DNA from: Cohnella ginsengisoli | GTDB taxonomy: Bacteria > Bacillota > Bacilli > Paenibacillales > Paenibacillaceae | Reading direction: 5' to 3' | Assembly (NCBI RefSeq): GCF_029525555.1 | Contig: NZ_JAPDHZ010000003.1 | Coordinates: 372,001 to 436,000 of the forward strand | DNA: 64,000 bases | In this document: positions 39,812 to 49,090 of the stretch, piece after piece | How positions within the stretch are numbered: position 1 is the first letter of the stretch | Layout of the letters: every line of letters starts with the position of its first letter | Notes under the pieces: generated by a model | The model's input: only the letters and a program-made list of their open reading frames with translations | Databases searched by the model: none | Told to the model about the DNA's origin: nothing | Position numbers and translations under genes: made by a program

Positions 39812-39840
39812 ATAGGGGGAGTGCTATCTCTCCAGCAACG

Positions 39841-39882
39841 AAAAACGGGATGAAGCGGTCGCTAACCCGCTTCATCCCGTTT
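39841..39882 (-). terminator. Terminator of the isomerase-oxidoreductase-esterase operon
   Basis: A perfect 16-bp stem (39843-39858 with 39867-39882) has an 8-base loop and ends in five T on the minus strand, 15 bases after the esterase stop. Confidence 0.9.
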
Positions 39883-39896
39883 GACGTTAACCTTTT

Positions 39897-40691
39897 TTAG
39901 ACGTTGCCGCGCCGCAGCGGCAGCCATGCCAGCACGCGCTGGATATGCGCGTCCCAGTAGCCCCAATTGTGATCGCCTGGGCCTTCCTCATAGTCCAGCG
40001 CGATGCCGAGCGACCGGACGTGGTCCCGGAACCGGACGTTTTGCGCGTACAGGAAGTCCTCGGTGCCGCAGCACTGATACAGCTTGGGCAGCGATACGCC
40101 AGCGGCGGCCGCGCGCTCGGAGAGCGCGAACAGGTCATCGTCGGAGCCCGCGGCCTCCTCCTTGCTGCCGAAGATCCACTTGTACTCCTTGTCGGCAAGC
40201 GGGCTACCTTCATGATCGAAGGCCAGGATGTCCATGGCGCCCGACAGGCTTGCCACGGCGGCGAATTTCTCCGGCGCGCGCAGCCCAAGCTTCATCGCCC
40301 CGTAGCCGCCCATCGACAGACCCGCGGCGAAGTTGTCCTCCCGCTTGCCGGAGATCGGGAACAGCGACTGCGCGACATGCGGCAGCTCCTCGCTGACGAA
40401 CGTCCAGTAGTCGAGCCCGTTTTTCATGTTCGTATAGAAGCTTCTGTGCACCTCCGGCATGACGACGGCGATGCCGTATTCGGCCGCATAACGCTCGACG
40501 GACGTACGCCGCAGCCAGATCGAATGGTCGTCGGACAAGCCGTGGAGCAGGTACAGCACCGGATACTTGTCCCCCGACGGCGCGCCGCCCGCTTCCACGC
40601 CGATGCCGTAGCTGCGTTCGGGGATGACGACGTTCATGCCGACGTTCAAACCGAGCGTTTGCGCGAAAAAACTGCATTGAATGAGTGCCAT
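39897..40691 (-). CDS. Alpha/beta-hydrolase esterase (EstA/esterase D-like)
   Basis: A 264-residue cytoplasmic esterase. PVLYLLHGLSDDHSIWLRRTS holds the oxyanion region, AAGLSMGGYGAMKLGLR the nucleophilic Ser, and GDHNWGYWDAHIQ the catalytic His near the C-terminus. This is the tributyrin esterase / S-formylglutathione-hydrolase-like group, often acting on acetylated sugars. It is the third gene of an operon with a sugar isomerase-like and a Gfo/Idh/MocA gene, which supports a role in deacylating carbohydrates. Confidence 0.9.
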   Translation of the reverse strand: MALIQCSFFAQTLGLNVGMNVVIPERSYGIGVEAGGAPSGDKYPVLYLLHGLSDDHSIWLRRTSVERYAAEYGIAVVMPEVHRSFYTNMKNGLDYWTFVSEELPHVAQSLFPISGKREDNFAAGLSMGGYGAMKLGLRAPEKFAAVASLSGAMDILAFDHEGSPLADKEYKWIFGSKEEAAGSDDDLFALSERAAAAGVSLPKLYQCCGTEDFLYAQNVRFRDHVRSLGIALDYEEGPGDHNWGYWDAHIQRVLAWLPLRRGNV

Positions 40692-40777
40692 TCGACTCTC
40701 TCGCCTCCTGCGATTAACAACCTTTTACTTCTACATAGTAGAAGATCGCAGTCTACGCCGCAAGGAGAGCATCCAGC

Positions 40778-41812
40778 TTAATAGTAACCTCGCAGATCGA
40801 CCTTCGCGCCCGTCCGCGCGCTGTCGATCGCGCCGAGCACCATCGCCATGCTCTTGACATTGTCCCGGCAATCGGTCTCCGCGCGCCGTCCCTCCGCGAG
40901 GGAGGCGAACATCTCGTCGAGACAGCCGTGATGCCCGGACCGTCCCTCCCATTCAAACGACGCTTCGACCCGCTCGTAGCCGAGGATGAACTTGCCCTCC
41001 TGGTCTCCGGCGGCGACGACCTCCGCATAGGGAGCGCCCGCGCCGTCCCAGATCGCCGTGCCGCGCTCTCCTGTCACCCGCCATTGGGATTCCCAGGAGG
41101 TCTGCGCGCCTTCGGCGCACCAGGAGCCCCGGTAGCAGAAGACCGAGCCGTCCGACATCTCGAACACGCAGATCGCCGACGCGTTGCCCGCGTACCAGGA
41201 GCCTGGCGGGTTGAATTCGTGGCAGTAGACCGAGACCGGATCCGCGCCGGTGATGAGCCGGGCCTGGTCGAACGTATGAATCGCCATATCTAAAATAAGC
41301 GGGCTGTCCATCGCGTCGCGGAAGCCGCCGAAGTGCGCGCCGATAAAGAAGTCCGCGCCCACGTAACCCGCTTTGCCGATCGCGCCGCCTTGCACGAGAC
41401 CGCGCAGCGCGCGGATGTTCGCGTCGTAGCGACGGTTCTGCATGACCGCGTAGGAACCGCCCGTTCGATCCGCGATGCCGATCAGGTCGCGCGCGGCTTC
41501 CATCGTCTCGGCCATCGGTTTTTCGCCGAACACGTTCGCGCCTGCATTCAGCGCCGTGCTGCACACCGAGAAGTGGCTGGCCGGGATCGTCACGTCGAAC
41601 ACGAGGTTCGCGCCCGTCTCCGCCAGCGCCTGCGCCAGATCCGTATAAATGCCGCAGTTCAAGCTATATCTGTCCGCCATCGCCTGCGCGAATTCAGCCT
41701 TGATGTCCACGAGCCCGACGATCTCCGCGTCCTCGCGCGCCAGCGCGTATTCCACCCAAGTCCGTGCCATGCCGCCGCAGCCGGCGACCACGATTCGAAA
41801 TGCTGCGCTCAT
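40778..41812 (-). CDS. Gfo/Idh/MocA family oxidoreductase
   Basis: A 344-residue NAD(P)-dependent oxidoreductase. FRIVVAGCGGMARTWVEYAL starts the Rossmann fold, and the GEKPMAET motif carries the conserved Lys. The central LILDMAIHTFDQARLITG segment, with His as the likely catalytic residue, is present. It follows the isomerase-like gene by 17 bases. The substrate is unknown. Confidence 0.92.
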   Translation of the reverse strand: MSAAFRIVVAGCGGMARTWVEYALAREDAEIVGLVDIKAEFAQAMADRYSLNCGIYTDLAQALAETGANLVFDVTIPASHFSVCSTALNAGANVFGEKPMAETMEAARDLIGIADRTGGSYAVMQNRRYDANIRALRGLVQGGAIGKAGYVGADFFIGAHFGGFRDAMDSPLILDMAIHTFDQARLITGADPVSVYCHEFNPPGSWYAGNASAICVFEMSDGSVFCYRGSWCAEGAQTSWESQWRVTGERGTAIWDGAGAPYAEVVAAGDQEGKFILGYERVEASFEWEGRSGHHGCLDEMFASLAEGRRAETDCRDNVKSMAMVLGAIDSARTGAKVDLRGYY

Positions 41813-41829
41813 CTTCGTTCAACGCTCCC

Positions 41830-42750
41830 TTATACCGGATTCGGCACGAAGTCGCCGCCGCGGCTCCGTTTCAAATAGTTCAACGCGTGCACTTGCCCCG
41901 TCATCTCCAGCTCGTCCTTGTACACCGGATCGTGCCAGCCTTCGATGTCGATCGTGCCTTGGTAGCCGGACTGGCGCAGGATCGTGATGACGTCCGACCA
42001 GTTGGTGTCGCCGAAGCCCGGCGTTCGATGCCAGACGAACGGCTTCGGCCCGTGAATGCCGTGCTCGCGTACGACGTCCCAGGCGATCGTCGCGTCCTTG
42101 CCGTGGACGTGGAAAACGCGGTCCACCCATTTCCGCAACTGCGGAATCGGATCGATCAGGCTGACCATCTGATGCGTGGGCTCCCATTCTAGCCCGATAT
42201 TGTCCAGCGGCACGCTGTCGAACATCATCTCCCAGGCCGTCGGATTGTGCGCGATGTTCCAGTCGCCCGAACGCCAGTCGCCGCCCATGTCGCAGTTCTC
42301 GAACGCAAGGCGCACGCCGCGGTCCGCGGCGCGGCGCGCCAGCTCGCCGAACACCTCGGCAAACTTCGGCATCGAAGCGTCGATCGGCTCGCCTACGAGT
42401 CTGCCCGTAAAGCCGGATACGATACTCGCGCCGAACAAGTGCGCATGATCGATGAGCCGCTCCCAACTTGCCAAAGTATCCGCATTGTCGCCGTGGCCGG
42501 TCAGCGGATTGCCGAATACGCTTACAGCCGAGATGACGATATCCCGATCTCCGATGGCTTCCTTCACCCGCTTAGCCGTCTCCGCCAGATCGGCGCCGCC
42601 GGTCGTCTGCCAATACGTCAGGTTAAACGATTCAAAGCCGTAAGGCGCGATCTGCGGGATGACCCGCGCCGCGTCGCCGCCGCCCACCAAAGTGCCGATG
42701 CGGATGCCCGTATGCTTGCCCATCGCCGCGCCGACCTGTTGTCCGCTCAT
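41830..42750 (-). CDS. Sugar phosphate isomerase/epimerase family protein (xylose-isomerase-like TIM barrel)
   Basis: A 306-residue AP-endonuclease-2 fold TIM barrel. IRIGTLVGGGDAARV, the metal-binding FENCDMG, GLEWEPTHQM, VFHVHGKDA and the final DIEGWHDP show the acidic and His ligands in the usual order. Relatives are inosose or 2-keto-sugar isomerases and epimerases. The ATG at 42750 has GGAG 8 bases upstream; an in-frame GTG three codons earlier overlaps that site. It is the first gene of the operon, divergent from the AraC regulator at 42884, its likely activator. Confidence 0.88.
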   Translation of the reverse strand: MSGQQVGAAMGKHTGIRIGTLVGGGDAARVIPQIAPYGFESFNLTYWQTTGGADLAETAKRVKEAIGDRDIVISAVSVFGNPLTGHGDNADTLASWERLIDHAHLFGASIVSGFTGRLVGEPIDASMPKFAEVFGELARRAADRGVRLAFENCDMGGDWRSGDWNIAHNPTAWEMMFDSVPLDNIGLEWEPTHQMVSLIDPIPQLRKWVDRVFHVHGKDATIAWDVVREHGIHGPKPFVWHRTPGFGDTNWSDVITILRQSGYQGTIDIEGWHDPVYKDELEMTGQVHALNYLKRSRGGDFVPNPV

Positions 42751-42883
42751 TGAATCCACTCCGATCCTAAGCTATATTGAATGAACTAGGTCGATTATAG
42801 CCTTATGCTTGCGCTCGTTCTCTATACAATCTTGCGATTATATAGCCCGATCTTGGGCATCTCGGAGGGAGGCGCGGCGCTCT

Positions 42884-43774
42884 ATGCATTCGCCGGAATT
42901 AAGAGAGGATACTTACCTGAGCGACGGCGCTTATCCCGTCAATCTGTTCCGCAATCATTGCCCGCCCGGCGCCGTCGGCCGCAGCGCGCTCTATTTGCAC
43001 TGGCACGACCATTTCGAATGGATCTATACGGTGTCGGGACGCGCGATCTTCCATATCGACAGCCAGCCGTACGAGACGGCGCCCGGCGATCTGCTACTGG
43101 TGCCGTCGGGCGGCCTTCACGTCGGATACGCACTGACGGAGGAGCCGGTCGAATACTGGTCGCTCGTCTTCAACCGCTCTCTGCTCCAAGGGCTCCCGGT
43201 CGATCCGCTGCATGACCGCTATTTGGCCGCATTCGCGGAAGGCAGCCAGCGGCTTCCGGTCAAGTTCGCGGCGGACGAAGCCCAATATGAACCGATACGT
43301 AGCGGTATCTTGGAGATCGGGGAGGAGTTCGCGGGGAAAAAGCGCGCCTACGAGCTGGTGGTCAAAGCGAAGCTGTATCAGATTTTCGCGTTGGCGGCGC
43401 GCTTTTGCATGCCGGAACGGGACGGCGAGCAGGCGGACCGGACCGGCCGGCGGATGGATCGCTTCAAGTCGCTCATTTTGCATATCGAATCGCATTATGC
43501 GGACAAGCTGACGATCGAGGATGCCGCGCGGCTCGTCAGCCTGAATCCGTATCATTTTTGCAAAGTGTTCAAAAACGCGACCGGGCGCACCTTCGTGGAG
43601 TTCGTCAACCAGCACCGGATGAACGTGGCGGACCGGCTGCTGCGCGAAGGCGAGCTCACGGTGACGGAGATCGCCGAGCGGGTCGGCATCGACAATCCGA
43701 ACTACTTTACGAAGCTGTTCAAGCAGATCAAAGGCATGACGCCCTCGGAGGCCAAAAAAAGAGGCGGCGGGTAG
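42884..43774 (+). CDS. AraC family transcriptional regulator
   Basis: A 296-residue regulator with an N-terminal cupin sensor (LHWHDHFEWIYTVSGRAIFHID ... GDLLLVPSGGLH) and a C-terminal double HTH (LTIEDAARLVSLNPYHFCKVFKNATGRTF ... VTEIAERVGIDNPNYFTKLFKQIKGMTPSEAKK). It is divergent from the isomerase-oxidoreductase-esterase operon and probably activates it in response to a sugar. GGAGGGAGG lies about 12 bases before the ATG. Confidence 0.93.
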   Translation: MHSPELREDTYLSDGAYPVNLFRNHCPPGAVGRSALYLHWHDHFEWIYTVSGRAIFHIDSQPYETAPGDLLLVPSGGLHVGYALTEEPVEYWSLVFNRSLLQGLPVDPLHDRYLAAFAEGSQRLPVKFAADEAQYEPIRSGILEIGEEFAGKKRAYELVVKAKLYQIFALAARFCMPERDGEQADRTGRRMDRFKSLILHIESHYADKLTIEDAARLVSLNPYHFCKVFKNATGRTFVEFVNQHRMNVADRLLREGELTVTEIAERVGIDNPNYFTKLFKQIKGMTPSEAKKRGGG

Positions 43775-43784
43775 GCGACCGCGC

Positions 43785-44321
43785 CTAGCGTCCGCCGTCC
43801 AGCACGCGCTTCAGCGCTTCGATCGTCTGCTCTGCGCGCCGGTTCAGAGCCCGCTTGTCCTTCATCCCGTGCGCCCCCAGATCATGTCCGGCGTCCAGGA
43901 CCAGCGGCTTCTCGACGATATCGTCCAGCAGTAGCTTGGCCGTTCGAATCGACTCGTGCAGCTTCGCCACCGGCAGAACTTCCTTCAGCGCGCTTAGCAT
44001 GGCGACGATCCGCTCGGCGTACATCAGCTTGACGAGGCTATCGGCGCTCATCAGATGCCTGGCCGCGAATTTGATCGTCCGCTCGAGGGGCCTCGCGTCC
44101 TTCCGCTCTCTCGCGATCTCCTCCAGCCGGCCCGCAGCGTCCCATCCTCTGATGGACAGCTCGCCCGCCAAGCCTTCGATCAACTCCTCGAGCCACCGCG
44201 CTTCCTCTTCGGGGGACGCGCCGAAAGCTTTGTACGCCTCGTATTCGCCCGCCCGGTACATCCGGATCGTGCTGCCTCCGTACGACAGGAAGATCCGCTT
44301 CGCATCCCGCTCTTCGTTCAT
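43785..44321 (-). CDS. Hypothetical protein, all-helical
   Basis: A 178-residue charged, apparently all-alpha cytoplasmic protein (MNEERDAKRIFLSYGGSTIRMYRAGEYEAYKAFG...). I do not recognise a family. It contains no Cys or TM segment. The start MNEERD has AAAGGCGG upstream; the frame is open further upstream without support. It is convergent with the AraC gene, 10 bases away. Confidence 0.7.
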   Translation of the reverse strand: MNEERDAKRIFLSYGGSTIRMYRAGEYEAYKAFGASPEEEARWLEELIEGLAGELSIRGWDAAGRLEEIARERKDARPLERTIKFAARHLMSADSLVKLMYAERIVAMLSALKEVLPVAKLHESIRTAKLLLDDIVEKPLVLDAGHDLGAHGMKDKRALNRRAEQTIEALKRVLDGGR

Positions 44322-44495
44322 GCCATACCGCCTTTGCTTCGTCGCTAGTGCTATCATCATACCATGTCGGCCGGCGAAGGTCCGCAGGGGCCTCCCCTTC
44401 GATTTTTCCCGACATCTTGCGGCTATTAAAAGAGTTGAGCGCATTTTCAAGCCCTATTACCGCCTATGCGGCTAGGAGCGGGAATGCCCGTTATT

Positions 44496-44816
<321 letters not shown>

Positions 44817-46322
44817 TTATTGCGCCGAAGCGCGTTCCTTGCCTTTATCCGCTTCGCCCGCGTTCTTGTTGGCGGCTTCGCGATCCTGCTGCATCTCCTC
44901 GACGGTCTTGACGTGCAGGCGCGCCGCGCCGCGGTAGCCCTCGCGCGTCGGCAGCAGGCCGCCTGCCGCGAGACGCGCCTTCGCCTCGGCAATGGATGCG
45001 CCGTACTGCGGCAGCCATTGCTCCTGGGCGACCAGCATCTCGTCGACCATCTGCCAGATCTCCTTCGGATTGCAGACGGCGCCGACGAGCGGGTCCATCA
45101 TGAATGCCTGTCGCAGCAGCTTGTCGTCGCCGTGCACCGCTGCCTCGACGGCAAGGCGCTGCACGGAGATGCTGACGTTGCAGACGGCGGCCGGTCCGAG
45201 CGGCAGGTCGCCGATGCGCGGCATCGAGACCCCGTTGCGGTCGACGTAGCCGGGCGCCTCGATGACCGCGTCGGCAGGCAGATTGGCGATGACGCCGTCG
45301 TTGATCACGTTGAAGTGGCCGCGATAGACGCGTCCGGTCTCCAGGCCCTCGATGATGTAAGAGCCATGCTCGTGGCTGCGCTCGCCCGCCTCGTACTTCA
45401 GCGCCGGATCCTTCATCCAGTTCGGGAAGTCGGTCTCGAACCAATTGCGGCCTTCGGTGCAGACGCGCAGGTAACCGCCCGTCTCTCCGTTGATCCAGCT
45501 GCCGAGATCGATCCAGTCGTTAATCTCGTCCGGACGCTTGCGGTACCAGGGTACGTATTCGCTCAGGTGACCGTTCGACTCGGTGCTGTAATAGCCGAAG
45601 CGCCGCAGCATGTCGATGCGGACCTTTTCCGTGCGGCTGAAGTCTTCGTGCGCTTCGAAAGCCGCGAGCAGCTTGCCGGTCAGGTCTTCCCCGTTGTGCT
45701 TGATCTGGACGTACCAGGTCTGGTGGTTGATGCCCGCGCAGACGATATCGACGTCCTCCGTCTCGAGGCCGAACGCCTGCGCGATCTGCCAGTGGCCGCC
45801 CTGCACGCCGTGGCACAGGCCGATCGTCCGCACGCGGCCGTACTTGTTGCAGGCCCAGGTGAGCATCGCCATCGGATTGGCGTAATTCAGCAGCGTGACG
45901 TCCGGAGCGGCGACCTCGCGAATATCCTTGCAGATGTCCAGCATCGCGGCGATGCCGCGCTGTCCGTACATGATGCCGCCCGCGCAAAGCGTGTCGCCGA
46001 CGCATTGGTCGACGCCGTACTTAAGCGGGATGTCCACGTCCGTCGCGAACGCCTCGAGCCCGCCGACGCGGATCGTGCAGATGACGTACTTCGCGTCCTT
46101 CAGCGCCTCTCTGCGGTCGGTCGCGGCGGAGATCTGAATAGCGAGCCCGTTTTCCTCGATATCCCGCTGGCACAGCTGCGTGACCATCTCGAGGTTATGC
46201 GCATTGATATCCGTAAACGCAACCTCGATGTTCGCGAACTCCGGCACGCTCAGCAAGTCGCGGAGCAAGCCCCGCGTAAATCCGATGCTTCCCGCGCCGA
46301 TAAACGCAATCTTGAAAGACAT
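44817..46322 (-). CDS. melA: Alpha-galactosidase/alpha-glucosidase, GH4 (MelA-type)
   Basis: A 501-residue NAD+/Mn2+-dependent glycosidase that works by oxidation at C3 and elimination. The N-terminal Rossmann motif IAFIGAGSIGFTRGLLRDLL, CAGGIMYGQRG, LLNYANPMAMLTWA, the metal-binding IGLCHGVQGG and CAGINHQTWY are all present. A disordered Glu/Lys-rich tail of about 20 residues ends it. The MelA branch prefers alpha-galactosides, but glucosidase activity is not excluded. The AraC regulator upstream on the same strand likely controls it. Confidence 0.92.
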   Translation of the reverse strand: MSFKIAFIGAGSIGFTRGLLRDLLSVPEFANIEVAFTDINAHNLEMVTQLCQRDIEENGLAIQISAATDRREALKDAKYVICTIRVGGLEAFATDVDIPLKYGVDQCVGDTLCAGGIMYGQRGIAAMLDICKDIREVAAPDVTLLNYANPMAMLTWACNKYGRVRTIGLCHGVQGGHWQIAQAFGLETEDVDIVCAGINHQTWYVQIKHNGEDLTGKLLAAFEAHEDFSRTEKVRIDMLRRFGYYSTESNGHLSEYVPWYRKRPDEINDWIDLGSWINGETGGYLRVCTEGRNWFETDFPNWMKDPALKYEAGERSHEHGSYIIEGLETGRVYRGHFNVINDGVIANLPADAVIEAPGYVDRNGVSMPRIGDLPLGPAAVCNVSISVQRLAVEAAVHGDDKLLRQAFMMDPLVGAVCNPKEIWQMVDEMLVAQEQWLPQYGASIAEAKARLAAGGLLPTREGYRGAARLHVKTVEEMQQDREAANKNAGEADKGKERASAQ

Positions 46323-46451
46323 GGAACAATCAGCCTCCTTCTTGATATTCGCCTTCGCTTGATCGCTGGCTTTCCTACAGCCATTGTAACGACCGCTATG
46401 GAGGAAGCGTTATCAGAATTGCAGCCGATTCCAGGTCCTGATTGTCTAAAA

Positions 46452-47357
46452 TTACAGCTTTTCGTTAATGTTCCACCGATGGCGGTCTTGCGCGGAGCGA
46501 TATTCGGCCGGCGTCATTCCGGCATGCTTTTTGAATAGCGCATGAAAGTAGGACCGGCTGGCCACCCCCACGTATTCGCAAATATCGGCGATCGGAATAT
46601 CGGTATGCGACAGCAGCATTTTGGCCCGCTCCATCCGGTGAGCCGTGAGATAGGCCGTGACCGGCTCGCCGACCTGCCGCTTGAACAAGCGCTGCAGGTA
46701 GCTCGGGTGCAGATTTGCCGCGGCGGCGATATCCCGAAGCCTAATGTCGCGGTCGTAGTTTTCCTGCATATAGGCGATTGCCTGCTTCACGTATAGATCC
46801 GTCTGCGGAATTCCGGCCTGCCGGCTCTCCGCGAGGAGTCTGGCGATCCGGAAGAGCACCTGGGCCATCAGCAGCTGGGCCAGGGCGCCGCCGTCGTCGC
46901 CCTGCAGATCGAGCTCCAGCACGAGACTTTTCAGCGCATGGAGCACCTCGTCGGGATCGGTGAGCGTCGCGCTGGGACCGGGCGACCGTAGGAGGGCGTC
47001 CAGCGAGGCGTCTTCCTCGGCGAGTCTGCGCAGCGGCGGCACGACGCCGTCGGCGGCCGCCAGATCGAACTCCACGTTCAGCATCCGGCAGGCCCGGTCG
47101 ACCTGAAGACGGTGCGGGACGTTTGCGTTCAGGACAATAAAATCTCCCTTGCGAAGCGGATGAACCGACTCCCTGCCGCGCCCCCCGTCGATCGCGACCA
47201 GGCACTCCCCGGCCATCACGTACATGATCTCCGTCGAATCGTGGGTATGCGGATCCATCCGGTAGACCGTCCACTCCTTGAAATAATAAGCATGGACGCG
47301 CGGGCGGCCATCGCCGCTTTTCCACGCCTCATGGAACAATCCTTTATGCGCTTCCAT
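46452..47357 (-). CDS. AraC family transcriptional regulator
   Basis: A 301-residue regulator with a cupin sensor (DPHTHDSTEIMYVMAGECLVAIDG ... KGDFIVLNANVPHRL) and C-terminal HTH pair (IRLRDIAAAANLHPSYLQRLFKRQVGEPV ... IADICEYVGVASRSYFHALFKKHAGMTPAEYR). It lies 129 bases upstream of the GH4 alpha-galactosidase in the same direction and is its probable activator, in the manner of melR-melA pairs. Confidence 0.93.
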   Translation of the reverse strand: MEAHKGLFHEAWKSGDGRPRVHAYYFKEWTVYRMDPHTHDSTEIMYVMAGECLVAIDGGRGRESVHPLRKGDFIVLNANVPHRLQVDRACRMLNVEFDLAAADGVVPPLRRLAEEDASLDALLRSPGPSATLTDPDEVLHALKSLVLELDLQGDDGGALAQLLMAQVLFRIARLLAESRQAGIPQTDLYVKQAIAYMQENYDRDIRLRDIAAAANLHPSYLQRLFKRQVGEPVTAYLTAHRMERAKMLLSHTDIPIADICEYVGVASRSYFHALFKKHAGMTPAEYRSAQDRHRWNINEKL

Positions 47358-47475
47358 CGTTGCGTCCTCCCGTCTTTGCCCATCTTATCGCATCGGTCGC
47401 GCGAAGTGGAAGCCGCGCCCGGAATCGCGTATACTGGAAATAACGCATTCATCGACAGAAGGTGACTTTCTATTC

Positions 47476-48387
47476 ATGGAAGAACAGAATGACCTGATCA
47501 AGCTGAAGCAAGCCTACGCCGAGCTCGGATTGCCCGAGGACGCGGACCGGGAAGCGCTCGACAATCGCTACTATTTGCTCACGCGGCGGGCGCGCACCCA
47601 GAAGATGCGCGAGCACGGCGAAGCGGGGGCCGGCGAGCGCGTCGACGAGGACAAGGTCAATGCCGCATACCGGTTCATCAAGGATTACGAGGAAGCGCAA
47701 GCCAAGGACGCTTACGCCCGCGAGACTTACGGCGGCGATCCGAAGAAGGCGGCTCGCGCGGTTAAGCGCGCGCATTTTTTCCATTATTACAAGCTTCATA
47801 TTTTAGGCGCCATCGTGCTTCTCATCGCCATCGGTTACGGCATCAAGAGCTACGTCGATCACCGTCACGAGCAGGCGGAGCTCGCCAAGCTGCCTCCCGT
47901 CGACGTCTCGGTCATGTTTTTCGGCAATTATTTGTACGGTGACGGCATTAATCCCGACATGACGAACGTCGAGGCGGATATACTGAAGCAGTTCCCCGAC
48001 TGGAAGCGCGTCGTCGCAGGTCTCACGTACGTGCCCGCCGAGACCCGCAGCGAACAGGACATGGCGCTCCTTCAGAAGAGCATGCTCGTCCTGATGACCG
48101 ACAAATCGGACCTGTACATCATGGACAAGGTCAACTTCGAAAAGCTGGCGCCGCAAGAGGGACTTTTGCCGCTTGACGGGGACGATTTTCCCGCGAACGT
48201 CCAGGTCAAGTCCAAGACCGACGCGGACACGGCCGAACGCGTATATGGCGTGGATCTGAGCGGCTCGTCCCTCATGAAGGCGCTAGGCCTCCAAGGGACC
48301 ACGGAGTTCATAGCCGGCATCCGCGGCAACGCCAAGCACCCGGACCAAGCCAAAGCCTTTATCCGGCATTATCTGGGCGGTTCTTGA
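47476..48387 (+). CDS. Hypothetical membrane protein with degenerate J-like N-terminus
   Basis: A 303-residue protein. The first 80 residues (LIKLKQAYAELGLPEDADREALDNRYY ... VNAAYRFIKDYEEA) resemble a J domain in helical pattern but lack the HPD motif. A TM helix (LHILGAIVLLIAIGYGIKSYV, about 108-128) and an extracytoplasmic domain of 170 residues follow, rich in VDVSVMFFGNY and TEFIAGIRGNAKHPDQAKAF. I recognise no characterised family; similar proteins occur in Paenibacillaceae. GAAGGTGA lies about 11 bases before the ATG, and a terminator follows. Confidence 0.82.
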   Translation: MEEQNDLIKLKQAYAELGLPEDADREALDNRYYLLTRRARTQKMREHGEAGAGERVDEDKVNAAYRFIKDYEEAQAKDAYARETYGGDPKKAARAVKRAHFFHYYKLHILGAIVLLIAIGYGIKSYVDHRHEQAELAKLPPVDVSVMFFGNYLYGDGINPDMTNVEADILKQFPDWKRVVAGLTYVPAETRSEQDMALLQKSMLVLMTDKSDLYIMDKVNFEKLAPQEGLLPLDGDDFPANVQVKSKTDADTAERVYGVDLSGSSLMKALGLQGTTEFIAGIRGNAKHPDQAKAFIRHYLGGS

Positions 48388-48417
48388 CCGAAGACGCCTC
48401 CAAGCCTTATAACCCGA

Positions 48418-48451
48418 AGCCCGACCGCGCGATTCCGCCGGCGGGCTTTTT
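48418..48451 (+). terminator. Terminator after J-like membrane protein gene
   Basis: AGCCCG and CGGGCT with further pairing form an imperfect 10-bp stem followed by five T, about 30 bases after the stop. Confidence 0.75.
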
Positions 48452-48528
48452 CCATTCCTTGGTTTAATCTTCGATAGGCCCGGGTAAAAAGACATACATT
48501 CCACTACGGGAAACTGGAGGCGATCCAT

Positions 48529-48621
48529 ATGTTCGTTCACGGCAAATGCTTCGGCCGGACGTTGTATGTGAAAACCCGCTCCGGACGCTGGGTTCATCTG
48601 AAGACGTTAAAGCAATTCTGA
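48529..48621 (+). CDS. Small 30-residue basic protein
   Basis: ATG at 48529 with GGAGG exactly 8 bases upstream opens a 30-codon frame starting MFVHGKCFGRTLYVKTRSGR and ending LKTLKQF. It is followed 26 bases later by a terminator, so this is a complete tiny transcription unit. The product is basic with one Cys and no TM. I recognise no family. Confidence 0.6.
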   Translation: MFVHGKCFGRTLYVKTRSGRWVHLKTLKQF

Positions 48622-48647
48622 TCTCCGGTGCATACGATTTCGCTTGA

Positions 48648-48680
48648 AAGGCCGCTTCGAATCAGGATGCGGCTTTTTTT
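48648..48680 (+). terminator. Terminator after the 30-codon gene
   Basis: GCCGC and GCGGC (48651-48655 and 48669-48673) enclose a 13-base loop and are followed by seven T. Confidence 0.75.
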
Positions 48681-48762
48681 GACGGGCTATTTGCGGATCG
48701 GCGATTCGCCGCGCCCGGTTGGCGGGTATATGCTGTATATCAAACGACTTCGGAGGTACGAC

Positions 48763-48975
48763 ATGTCTTCTACCTTTCTGTTTATGCTGTGCTTGGCCGA
48801 TGTCGTCGCCGCATCCGTCCTGCTGGCCACCGGCGTAAGTCCGGGCGTCGGCGTCACGATGCTGGTGGCGGGCTGCATCGTCTCTCTCGTCGGGGTGTTC
48901 ACCATCGTGCAAGCCGCGGCTCCCGCGCAGCGCGCCGAACGCCGGGCCTATAGCGGCAAGAGCGTGACTCGCTGA
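48763..48975 (+). CDS. Small two-TM membrane protein
   Basis: A 70-residue protein with two hydrophobic helices (FLFMLCLADVVAASVLLATG; VGVTMLVAGCIVSLVGVFTI) and a basic tail. The ATG at 48763 has GGAGG 7 bases upstream; the frame is open earlier without a ribosome binding site. No family is recognised. A strong terminator follows. Confidence 0.75.
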   Translation: MSSTFLFMLCLADVVAASVLLATGVSPGVGVTMLVAGCIVSLVGVFTIVQAAAPAQRAERRAYSGKSVTR

Positions 48976-48998
48976 CGTCTATTCCTTCCTCATCGTCG

Positions 48999-49025
48999 CG
49001 CACCCGGACCGGGTGCGTTTTTTTT
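48999..49025 (+). terminator. Terminator after small membrane protein gene
   Basis: A perfect 8-bp stem (48999-49006 with 49010-49017) with a 3-base loop is followed by eight T, an almost ideal intrinsic terminator. Confidence 0.92.
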
Positions 49026-49090
49026 ATTGGCCGTTTCCACTCTCCTTCTCGTATAATACGAATTAAAAAAAGCGATAACGGAGGACCGCT

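Noticed and set aside
39591..39815. A 74-residue repeat protein
   Set aside because: No ribosome binding site precedes the ATG, and the product is low-complexity. It is kept only as a DNA repeat.
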